Origin: G032773895 sp965248935
GTDB taxonomy: Bacteria > Pseudomonadota > Gammaproteobacteria > Pseudomonadales > Cellvibrionaceae
Direction of reading: 5' to 3'
Assembly: GCA_965248935.1 (NCBI GenBank)
Contig: OZ252214.1
Span: 1,674,001-1,738,000 of the forward strand
Length of the DNA: 64,000 nt
The translations under genes were made by a program, and so were the position numbers. How positions within the stretch are numbered: position 1 is the first letter of the stretch; each line of letters starts with the position of its first letter. Shown here piece after piece: positions 44,767-52,336 of this stretch. The notes beneath the pieces were generated by a model, which searched no databases, had not been told where the DNA came from, and worked only from the letters and a program-made list of their open reading frames with translations.

Positions 44767-45177
44767 CTAGTCTTTCACGACAGGAAGGTTTTGACTTTCC
44801 CACTCAGCCATTCCGCCCTGTAACCTCGCCGCCGTAAACCCACTTTCTTTTAAGGTTCTACCAGCAGCTCCTGAATGTTGTCCCATTTTATCAGCGACAA
44901 TAATGGTCTTGCTTCGATGCTTCTCAATCTGGCTCAACTGATCTACAAGCTTAGCGTGAGGGATATGTATGGCACCAACAATATGGCCCGCCTGAAACTC
45001 TTTGGCATCCCTAACATCGACAACAACCCCAGCCTCATCGTTCAACAAACGAGTAGCACCATGAAACGAGACCGTATCCCCGCCCCTTTTGCTTTCGACA
45101 AAAACCAGTGCCGCCACTAGAATCGTAAGAATGCTCAGCAACAACCATTGCTCAGTGACAAATGCTATCCAATCCAC
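44767..45177 (-). CDS. YibN-like membrane-anchored rhodanese without catalytic Cys
   Basis: 136 aa: one N-terminal membrane helix (about residues 7-27) and a rhodanese domain (about 40-133: VVVDVRDAKEFQAGHIVGAIHIP, AARLQGGMAEWESQNLPVV). The active-site loop reads IIVADKMGQHSG, with no cysteine at the expected position, so sulfurtransferase activity is unlikely; E. coli YibN, encoded in the same place next to secB, also deviates here. The start is GTG 45177, with AAGGG 7 nt upstream. Divergent from gpmI. Confidence 0.85.
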   Translation of the reverse strand: MDWIAFVTEQWLLLSILTILVAALVFVESKRGGDTVSFHGATRLLNDEAGVVVDVRDAKEFQAGHIVGAIHIPHAKLVDQLSQIEKHRSKTIIVADKMGQHSGAAGRTLKESGFTAARLQGGMAEWESQNLPVVKD

Positions 45178-45393
45178 TCCAAAACCCTTCTGTTTTCATT
45201 CAAATTTGAGCGGCGAGTATACACGATCACCCTCCATTTGTTCATCGCCAACATATCTTCCAATAAACAGGTTCTTTCAATTACTTTTCATAGAGTGAGA
45301 CTACCATTGGAGTAGAGCACTCAAAGCGCGTAAAATGCCGACAACCGCCTTGTTCAAGCAACTCGACATACACATCAATAGACAGGAAACACT

Positions 45394-46941
45394 ATGACCG
45401 AAGTAAGTAAACCCGTTGCGCTCATTATTCTCGATGGCTTTGGTCATTCAGAAGTGGAGAAATACAACGCAATAAATGCCGCAACATCACCGACTTGGGA
45501 CAAAATCTGGAACGCAGGCCCCAAAACGGTCATTGGCACTTCGGGCCTGTCTGTCGGTCTTCCTGACGGACAAATGGGCAACTCTGAAGTTGGGCATATG
45601 ACCCTTGGCGCTGGCCGAATTGTCTACCAAAACTTTACTCGCATCAACAAAGCTATTGCCGACGGCGACTTTTTCACTAACCCGGTGTATTTGGATGCAA
45701 TAGACAAAGCCGCTAACGCCAACAAGGCTGTTCACATCTTAGGCTTGCTATCCCCCGGTGGCGTACACAGTCACGAAAACCATTTACTCGCCATGATAGA
45801 ACTGGCCGTAAAGCGTGGGGCAAAAAAAGTCTACCTACATGCACTTCTCGATGGCCGTGACTGCCCACCACGTAGCGCAAAAGAATCCCTTGAGCGTGCA
45901 GAAGCCAAATTCAAAGAGCTGGGCACAGGAAGAATAGCGAGTATTTGCGGACGGTTTTTCGCCCTTGACAGAGACAACCGCTGGGATAGAGTCCACTCAG
46001 CTTATGACTTAATTGCATCGGCAAAAGCCGAATTCTCATCTCCAAGCGCCCTAGAGGGTTTGAGCGCAGCCTACGAGCGAGACGAAAATGATGAATTCGT
46101 AAAAGCCACCGTTATTACCGATAAAGCGGGAAAAGGCACAACCGTAGAAGACGGCGACTCCATTATCTTTATGAACTTCCGCCCAGACCGCGCCAGAGAA
46201 ATCACCAACGCCTTTGTAGACGACAACTTCGATGGCTTTATTCGCGCTCACCAACCCGCTCTCGCCTCATTTGTTATGACCACAGAATACTCCGCAAGTA
46301 TTGACACACCTTGCGCTTACCCGCCAGAAAACGTCGTGAACTCATTCGGCGAAATACTCGCCAAGAAGGGGAAGCAGCAGCTTCGTATTGCCGAAACAGA
46401 GAAATATGCCCATGTCACCTTCTTTTTTAGCGGCGGACAAGAAGCGCTTTACGAAGGCGAAGATCGTATTTTGATCCCTTCGCCCAATGTCACCACCTAT
46501 GATCAAAAACCAGAAATGAGCGCACCAGAAGTCACCGAAAAACTCGTAGAAGCAATTGAGACTGGCGGCTACGACGCCATTATCTGTAACTACGCAAACT
46601 GTGACCAAGTAGGTCACACCGGAAACTATGACGCAGCGGTAAAAGCTGTTGAAGCGGTTGACGAATGTTTGGCAAAAGTATTTGCCGCACTAGAAAAAGT
46701 CGGCGGCGAAGCACTCGTAACGGCTGACCACGGCAACGTCGAAGAAATGTTTGATGATACAACCGGCCAAGCCCATACCCAACACACCACATTACCTGTG
46801 CCTTTAGTTTATGTCGGCCCGAAAAACATTGACCTAGCCGATAACGGCAGCCTTGCGGACATCGCTCCCACAATACTGGACTTACTAAAGATCGAACAGC
46901 CAACTGAAATGACCGGGCAAACTCTGATAAAACAGAAATAG
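45394..46941 (+). CDS. gpmI: 2,3-bisphosphoglycerate-independent phosphoglycerate mutase
   Basis: Interconverts 3- and 2-phosphoglycerate using two manganese ions. 515 aa, alkaline-phosphatase fold: metal Asp in LIILDGFGHS, the phospho-serine in GQMGNSEVGHM, HALLDGRDCPP, FRPDRAREI, and the second metal site in ALVTADHGNVEEM and HTQHTTLPVPLVYVG. ATG 45394 has ACAGGAAACACT upstream. It heads the gpmI-envC-ctpA-deacetylase series. Confidence 0.97.
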   Translation: MTEVSKPVALIILDGFGHSEVEKYNAINAATSPTWDKIWNAGPKTVIGTSGLSVGLPDGQMGNSEVGHMTLGAGRIVYQNFTRINKAIADGDFFTNPVYLDAIDKAANANKAVHILGLLSPGGVHSHENHLLAMIELAVKRGAKKVYLHALLDGRDCPPRSAKESLERAEAKFKELGTGRIASICGRFFALDRDNRWDRVHSAYDLIASAKAEFSSPSALEGLSAAYERDENDEFVKATVITDKAGKGTTVEDGDSIIFMNFRPDRAREITNAFVDDNFDGFIRAHQPALASFVMTTEYSASIDTPCAYPPENVVNSFGEILAKKGKQQLRIAETEKYAHVTFFFSGGQEALYEGEDRILIPSPNVTTYDQKPEMSAPEVTEKLVEAIETGGYDAIICNYANCDQVGHTGNYDAAVKAVEAVDECLAKVFAALEKVGGEALVTADHGNVEEMFDDTTGQAHTQHTTLPVPLVYVGPKNIDLADNGSLADIAPTILDLLKIEQPTEMTGQTLIKQK

Positions 46942-47041
46942 CCCCTCAATAACACCTTCAACGCTCAATTAAGGAACCTAATTTTGCATCAAAGCTCCAA
47001 GGAGGGAGCAACATTACCTTCCTCGGGTTACACTTAGCCCT

Positions 47042-48217
47042 ATGATGATCAGAAAACACGTCACTCAATTCATGCATTCGCTTTTGCTTTGTCTTTTTCT
47101 AATTTGCCTGGGAACACACAGCCTCGCCGAAGCGCCCCTTTCTGAAGCGCAAAAAAAAGAGCGCTTGGAAAAACTCAAAAGCTCTATAACTAAATTAAAA
47201 TCCGAGTTAGAGAAAACCAAGTCCAGTCGGGCCTCCCTGCTGAAAAGCTTAGAAACCACAGAAAAGGCCATAGGAACACTCAATCAAAAAGCAGAAAATA
47301 TAGAAGGTAAGATAGATGAACGAAAAAATCACCTAAACAACCTAAAAGAAGAAAAAAGCCAGCTTCACGAGAAAAAAACCAAACAGCAAAGCCATGTTTC
47401 CAAACATATCAGCGCCGCTTACAGGCTGGGCACACAATCGAATATTCGACTATTGCTTAACCAACAAGACCCAACCACCGTCTCACGAAACCTTAAATAT
47501 TACGACTATCTAGTAAAAGCCCGTGCGCAAATTATTGCCGACTATACCACCACCATCGACCGCATAAACAAAATAGAACCTGAAATTGCCTATGAAACAG
47601 AACAACTACAAAGTAATTTCAAGCACCTTAAAAAAGAAAAGGACGAATTACAGTCTGCACAAAACAACCGGCAAACAACCATAGCCAAACTCAACCGCAG
47701 CATCGCAAACAAAGACCAAGAATTAAAATCGCTACACAATGATAGGCAAAGGCTCGAAAAACTATTTACCCGGGTTTCAGAATACATCGACGATATCAAA
47801 CTTCCCTCCAACGCATCCAACTTCGCCAGTTTAAAAGGCGAACTCCCCTGGCCCACCCGTGGACGAGTCAAACACCAATATGGATCTCGCAGGGCAGACG
47901 GCAAAATGCGCTGGGAAGGCATGATGATCGACGCAAAAGCAGGGGCCCCCGTCAGTGCGGTTCATCATGGTCGAATTGTATTTTCCGACTACCTTCGCGG
48001 CCACGGCCTGTTGATTATCATTGACCATGGAGGAGGTTTTATGAGCCTTTACGCCCATAATCAAACCCTCTACAAAGAACTCGGAGAGTGGGTAGAAGCG
48101 GGAGAAACCATTGCGTCCGTCGGCAATAGTGGCGGACTAGAAAGCGCTGCATTATATTTTCAACTACGGCATAAAGGCCGCCCCACTAACCCTAAAAAAT
48201 GGTTTCGGTCTGCGTAA
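47042..48217 (+). CDS. envC: Murein hydrolase activator EnvC
   Basis: Periplasmic activator of the AmiA/AmiB amidases during septum splitting. 391 aa: signal peptide (about 1-28), a long coiled coil (about 33-255) and a C-terminal LytM/M23 domain (about 270-391: GELPWPTRGRVKHQYGS, HGLLIIIDHGGGFMSLYAHN, NPKKWF). Zinc ligands are lost: where active M23 enzymes have HxGxD the sequence is WEGMMID, and the final HxH is LYFQL, as expected for the non-catalytic EnvC. It is 100 bp after gpmI. Confidence 0.94.
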   Translation: MMIRKHVTQFMHSLLLCLFLICLGTHSLAEAPLSEAQKKERLEKLKSSITKLKSELEKTKSSRASLLKSLETTEKAIGTLNQKAENIEGKIDERKNHLNNLKEEKSQLHEKKTKQQSHVSKHISAAYRLGTQSNIRLLLNQQDPTTVSRNLKYYDYLVKARAQIIADYTTTIDRINKIEPEIAYETEQLQSNFKHLKKEKDELQSAQNNRQTTIAKLNRSIANKDQELKSLHNDRQRLEKLFTRVSEYIDDIKLPSNASNFASLKGELPWPTRGRVKHQYGSRRADGKMRWEGMMIDAKAGAPVSAVHHGRIVFSDYLRGHGLLIIIDHGGGFMSLYAHNQTLYKELGEWVEAGETIASVGNSGGLESAALYFQLRHKGRPTNPKKWFRSA

Positions 48218-48256
48218 TAATTTTCGACCAAATAAAAACTCAGGAAAAAGATATTC

Positions 48257-49678
48257 ATGATGTTGCATTCAAAGAAGAATCACCTTAACGACCTAAGCAA
48301 CTTTTTATTTGTCTTGGCCATATCATTGGGAGCGAATAACACCTTTGGCGAGACAAAACCCGCCTCCCCAGAGAGTGACACACAAGAAGATGCCGAAAAA
48401 ATAAGCGTACTCCCACTGGAAGACCTGCGCACCTTTACCAAAAGCTACGACACTATCCGCAAAGCCTATATCGATGAAATTGACGATAAAACACTGCTCG
48501 AATACGCCATTAGAGGCATGTTACAGCAACTGGACCCTCACTCGGCCTACCTGGACGAATCCTCCTCTAAAGAACTACAAATAAGCACCAGTGGTGAATT
48601 CGGTGGCCTGGGGATAGAAGTGGGCATGGATGAAGGCTTTGTAAGGGTTATCTCCCCCATTGACGATACACCGGCAGCCAAAGCCGGCGTCGAAGCTGGC
48701 GACCTTATCATCAAATTGGACGATACCTCAGTAAAAGGCATGACCCTTGATGAAGCCGTCAAATTAATGCGCGGCCCCAAAGGCTCAGAGATTGTCATTA
48801 CCGTTGTGCGAGAGGGAGAAGACAAACCCTTCGACATCACCATAACCCGAGATATCATCAAAGTTCGCAGTGTGAGCGCCAAAACCATTGAAGACGATTA
48901 CGCCTATATTCGCATTGCACAATTCCAAATGCACACAGGCAGCGATGTCAAAAAAGAACTGGAAAAACAGCTTAAAAAAACTCCAGACCTAAAAGGCATA
49001 GTACTGGATTTGCGCAATAACCCAGGAGGTTTACTACAAACTGCGATTGAAATCTCAGACCACTTCTTAGAAAACGGTAAAATCGTATACACAGAGGGCA
49101 GGCTGGAAAACGCCAATTCTGAATTTATGGCCACATCAGGCGACATAGCCAACGGTTTGCCTATGGTCGTATTGATTAACGGTGGTTCCGCCTCAGCATC
49201 AGAAATTGTCGCCGGTGCGCTTCAAGACCACAGGCGTGCGCTGATTGTCGGCACCCAAAGTTTTGGCAAGGGTTCCGTCCAGCGAATATTTCCAGTTACA
49301 GAAACAAAAAACATTAAAATAACCACCGCGCTCTACTTCACACCGAACGGGCGCTCCATTCAAGCTAAAGGCATTGAGCCAGATATTACCGTTGAACGAG
49401 TGAAAGTGACTGCCGTTGGACGCAGAAGCCGTGTCAGCGAAGCGGATTTATCTGGCCACTTAAAAAATGCCAATGGCGCAAAAGACGTGAAAAGCAAAGA
49501 CAAAAAACCCGATAAAGAAAATCGGAATCTTCATAATGACGACAGCCAACTCTATGAAGCGCTCAACCTACTTAAAGGTTTATACCTGTTCCAACAACAA
49601 GCAAACTTAACGCAAACAGCTAAAGAAGAAACTGAAATACTTCAGAGAACTGACGAAAGCAAACCCGCTACGGAATAA
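48257..49678 (+). CDS. ctpA: Carboxyl-terminal processing protease (S41)
   Basis: Periplasmic S41 protease that trims or degrades envelope proteins, including cell-wall hydrolases in Pseudomonas. 473 aa: signal peptide (about 1-33), a helical N-terminal part, PDZ domain (about 110-190, GGLGIEVGMDEGFVRVISP), and the protease domain with catalytic Ser in NGGSASASEIVAGAL and Lys in QSFGKGSVQ. The tail after about residue 385 is charged and repetitive. 39 bp after envC and 12 bp before the deacetylase gene, so the three are co-transcribed. Confidence 0.95.
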   Translation: MMLHSKKNHLNDLSNFLFVLAISLGANNTFGETKPASPESDTQEDAEKISVLPLEDLRTFTKSYDTIRKAYIDEIDDKTLLEYAIRGMLQQLDPHSAYLDESSSKELQISTSGEFGGLGIEVGMDEGFVRVISPIDDTPAAKAGVEAGDLIIKLDDTSVKGMTLDEAVKLMRGPKGSEIVITVVREGEDKPFDITITRDIIKVRSVSAKTIEDDYAYIRIAQFQMHTGSDVKKELEKQLKKTPDLKGIVLDLRNNPGGLLQTAIEISDHFLENGKIVYTEGRLENANSEFMATSGDIANGLPMVVLINGGSASASEIVAGALQDHRRALIVGTQSFGKGSVQRIFPVTETKNIKITTALYFTPNGRSIQAKGIEPDITVERVKVTAVGRRSRVSEADLSGHLKNANGAKDVKSKDKKPDKENRNLHNDDSQLYEALNLLKGLYLFQQQANLTQTAKEETEILQRTDESKPATE

Positions 49679-49690
49679 AACCGACACACT

Positions 49691-50575
49691 ATGAAACTAT
49701 GCCGTCCACTCCTTCTTACCCTGGCCTTATCATTAGGCCAGGGTTGCTCAGAACAACAAACAGAAACACAACCTCTCACCGCCTCTCACCAAGCAACTCA
49801 CCAAGCAACTCACCAAGCAACTCACCAAATTAAAGAACAACAAGAACCAAGCCTCAAGCAAACAGAAAAAACCAACATCTCCGCCCCAGAAGTACAGCGC
49901 CCCAAAATAGCCATTATTATCGATGACCTTGGATACAAACTTAAAGAGGGTCAACAGGCAATCGAACTCTCCCACCCACTCACTTTAGCGATTATCCCAT
50001 TTACACCTTTTGGCAAAACACTTGCAGAACAGGCTAAACTAAAAAACCGCGAAGTAATGCTCCATGCGCCAATGGAAGTTCACGGCAAACGCTCCTGGGA
50101 AAAAGGGTTAAATAGCCAAATGAGCCCAGACCAACTGAGCCAAAAGGTCTCTGAAATGTTAAATGACATTCCTCACGTAAGCGGCGTAAATAACCATGGG
50201 GGCAGTCTCTTTACCGAAAACTTACATTCAATGGATAGCCTGTTCACAGACCTTAAATCCCGAAACCTCTATTTTGTCGATAGCAGAACCTCAAGCAATA
50301 GTATCGCTGCCAAAGCCGCCTTAAATTCTGGAATTACCTTTTCTAAACGCGATATATTTTTAGATAACGAATTGACACCACAAGCCATTGAATATCAGTT
50401 TGACCAACTAAGAAACCGAGCCCTTTCTCAAGGGTACGCCATTGCTATCGGCCACCCTCACAGACAGACATTAAATACACTCAGCACCCAACTCCCCCAA
50501 CTCCACAAAGAGGGTTTTGAGCTAGTTAGCATCTCTAACCTCCTAGCATATTTGACTTTAGACGACAGCCTCTAA
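49691..50575 (+). CDS. Divergent polysaccharide deacetylase (YibQ family)
   Basis: 294 aa: signal sequence ending in LSLGQGCSEQQ (a weak lipobox), a short repetitive linker (residues 32-46, ATHQ repeats), then the divergent polysaccharide-deacetylase domain (about 70-290: IAIIIDDLGYKLKEG, HAPMEVHGKRSW, VNNHGGSLFT, YFVDSRTSSNS, AIAIGHPHRQTL). Many metal-site positions of NodB enzymes are recognisable, but the substrate is not known. Linked to envC in most gammaproteobacteria, hence a likely role in septal envelope maturation (inference). Confidence 0.9.
   Translation: MKLCRPLLLTLALSLGQGCSEQQTETQPLTASHQATHQATHQATHQIKEQQEPSLKQTEKTNISAPEVQRPKIAIIIDDLGYKLKEGQQAIELSHPLTLAIIPFTPFGKTLAEQAKLKNREVMLHAPMEVHGKRSWEKGLNSQMSPDQLSQKVSEMLNDIPHVSGVNNHGGSLFTENLHSMDSLFTDLKSRNLYFVDSRTSSNSIAAKAALNSGITFSKRDIFLDNELTPQAIEYQFDQLRNRALSQGYAIAIGHPHRQTLNTLSTQLPQLHKEGFELVSISNLLAYLTLDDSL
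49785..49828 (+). repeat. 12-bp in-frame tandem repeat in deacetylase linker
   Basis: Unit CTCACCAAGCAA is present three times in a row (49785-49820), with a partial fourth (CTCACCAA). It encodes the repeated THQA linker of the deacetylase and could vary in copy number without breaking the frame. Confidence 0.9.
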
Positions 50576-50913
50576 CCGTTCATTGTCAAATCGCCTCCAT
50601 TTATCGAGTAGCGCACATTTTTTTTGTGATGCACATCTCATTTTCCTGGTAAAACAACTGCATATTTGTGATACGAGCCTATAATTTGATCAGAAATATC
50701 GCAAGCACTAGTTTTTTTGGCATGAAAATCGCTGTAACACATAAGCTTAGTAATATGTGTTTTTATACTAATTAAGAAAAAAGCGTTTAATATCAAAGGG
50801 TTAGAATTTTTAATCCAGTAGTGCGGCAAATTTGATACAACATTAGCTGGCGCAGGGGTGCCTAAGCCTGTTAACACACTAAATGGCTTAGGCAAACATT
50901 TAAGGAAGTTGTG
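50576..50913. other. Intergenic region, no supported gene
   Basis: 338 bp between the deacetylase and the DUF6316 gene. A minus-strand ORF (50638-51099) spans part of it but runs antisense through the DUF6316 gene and has no family features, so it is not called. The promoter of the DUF6316 gene should be here. Confidence 0.5.
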
Positions 50914-51153
50914 ATGAGAATTGAAATTATGAACAGAATTGGTGAAAAAGGAACGGAAGCTCCTGTACGAAATAGCCGCTATGTCCAAAAAAGTAACTAT
51001 TGGTATTATACAACCAGAGAAGGTGTCGATATAGGCCCGTTTGACTCTTTTAGCGAAGCGGAAATAGGGGCAAGTGACTTTATCGATTTTATAATTCACG
51101 CAGAACCGTCAATCATCCAAACACTGCAACGTTACGGTAGAGCTGTTGCGTAA
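50914..51153 (+). CDS. DUF6316-like small protein
   Basis: 79 aa (MRIEIMNRIGEKG...). It has the pattern I associate with DUF6316: PVRNSRYVQKSNYWYYTTREG, then IGPFDSFSEAEIGASDFIDFI. AAGGA lies 7 nt before ATG 50914, so that start is preferred over GTG 50911. Cytoplasmic, function unknown. A hairpin lies 43 bp downstream. Confidence 0.75.
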   Translation: MRIEIMNRIGEKGTEAPVRNSRYVQKSNYWYYTTREGVDIGPFDSFSEAEIGASDFIDFIIHAEPSIIQTLQRYGRAVA

Positions 51154-51196
51154 CGCTCTTTGCTTCAAACTAATCTAAGTTAAACCTCCACCGGAC

Positions 51197-51223
51197 GGCT
51201 ACTTTCTCTACAAGAAAGTAGCC
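51197..51223 (+). terminator. Hairpin downstream of DUF6316 gene
   Basis: GGCTACTTTCT and its exact complement AGAAAGTAGCC enclose a five-base loop (CTACA). There is no T run after it, so it is only a possible terminator. Confidence 0.5.
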
Positions 51224-51423
51224 ACTCTCCAATTTCTGAACAGCCATTACTTCGTATTTTAAATTCACCGTTACTCGCTTAGGTGTCCGGTGCAATTTTT
51301 GAGTGATTTAAGCAAACGACATGCCTTATTGTCCCATTAGCTTGCGGGTCTCTTCATCGCTAATAAAACCTTCTTTCTCAGCTTCCCGAGCTTTCATATC
51401 CCAAAGTTTGTCTTCTAGCTCCA

Positions 51424-51969
51424 CTAACTGTTACTTCCCAAACTCGGATCATAATCCCGGAAGTAATTATAATGCGTATTCGTTTCGCTATCAAAATACT
51501 GCCCAGGAAAGCGAAGGTTAAATTCTATACTCTCCCCATTCCCATCCGGGTCGTTATTGATTTGCCCTTCACCAAAAGGCATTTGATTTTCTATACGCCA
51601 TACTATTTGCTGAGCATTGTCTGTAAGCATATAGGGCGTGGCTAAATGATCCGAATGCACAAAATAACCCACTTGCTTTTGCGGCTCATTTGTTTTTATT
51701 TTTGTTTCGGTTCCCGTTCCTGTTTTATTGTCTGAGCCAATCATACCATCGGTACATATTGTCTTGCATACATGCACACGGCTAAAGGTGCTGGTGGAGG
51801 TGGGGGCGGTATCATTGTCGCTCACAAAGACTAGACGCATATTGCTGCCAGTATAGTATTGGCCTATGGGGAGGGTAATGCGTTGTGTACCACCTTGGTA
51901 TTGGGTTAGAAAACACGGGTTTTTACTATGGGAGTTTGGGAAGTAACACTTCATTTGCTCGGCAAGCAT
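51424..51969 (-). pseudogene. RHS-repeat core fragment fused to host gene start
   Basis: An ORF of about 181 aa from ATG 51969. After MLAEQMK (host gene), it continues with CYFPNSHSKNPCFLTQYQGG and later the RHS-associated core: GYFVHSDHLATPYMLTDN, FNLRFPGQYFDSETNTHYNY and FRDYDPSLG. A complete RHS protein continues with RYIQSDPIGL; here it stops at SNS. No YD repeats precede the core and no toxin tip follows. It is therefore a relic or a passenger of a mobile unit, not a working RHS toxin. Confidence 0.75.
51429..51948. mobile_element. 520-bp mini-element with 17-bp terminal inverted repeats carrying RHS core DNA
   Basis: TGTTACTTCCCAAACTC at 51429-51445 and its exact complement at 51932-51948 bound the RHS fragment and split a host gene. 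The right-hand end continues as a 51-bp sequence (51898-51948) that recurs with one mismatch at 60351-60401, the left end of the large transposon in this window. No target-site duplication is visible (flanks CTAAC and CTTCA). Confidence 0.65.
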
Positions 51970-51974
51970 GGTTT

Positions 51975-52325
51975 TTACTCCCCCAATTTTTGGCAAATAT
52001 ACTTTTTCCAGAGTTCAATATCTGTTTGATGTGACTCAACCAATCGAAAGCCTATTAAATGATTATCTTCTACAGGTGAAATCCACATCACTTCACCCAC
52101 TAGATTAAATTTTAACCCGGAAATTTCAATATATAATGAATGAATACTATGCTTGGGAAGTTTGAAATCGGAGATGAGCTGAATACCATTTGCAGAGACG
52201 TCAATAGTATTTGTGATGCATAGTTTTCCATGTTGATCCAATATAGGTGTTGTTTCTAGCTCAATAAAGACTGCGACTTCTGAAGACAAACGCAATTCGC
52301 TACGTTTTTCATCAACATTTTTCAT
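51975..52325 (-). CDS. PilZ-domain protein
   Basis: 116 aa, a single PilZ domain that should bind c-di-GMP: KRSELRL near the start carries the Arg motif, and DVSANGIQL is the D/N-x-S-x-x-G motif. The family acts as a c-di-GMP effector for motility or exopolysaccharide. It lies 11 bp after the DUF1631 gene in the same direction. Confidence 0.85.
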   Translation of the reverse strand: MKNVDEKRSELRLSSEVAVFIELETTPILDQHGKLCITNTIDVSANGIQLISDFKLPKHSIHSLYIEISGLKFNLVGEVMWISPVEDNHLIGFRLVESHQTDIELWKKYICQKLGE

Positions 52326-52336
52326 TTACCGCCTCG

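Larger units (their letters stand above)
51326..51969 (-). pseudogene. Small gene downstream of PilZ, split by a mini-element
   Basis: Five bp after the PilZ stop an ATG (51969-51967) is preceded by an excellent GGGGGAG at 8 nt and begins MLAEQMK; the reading is cut at 51949 by the RHS-bearing unit. On the far side (51428-51326) a coding stretch resumes: LVELEDKLWDMKAREAEKEG, then FISDEETRKLMGQ and TAA at 51326-51328. Joined, the two pieces give a protein of about 40 aa, rich in charged helix, of unknown family; the join is off by one base, so the excision product would not be perfect. It would be the third gene of a DUF1631-PilZ operon. Confidence 0.6.

Noticed and set aside
50638..51099. 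153-codon minus-strand ORF
   Set aside because: It runs antisense through the well-supported DUF6316 gene, has no ribosome binding site or family features and a composition unlike the neighbouring proteins.
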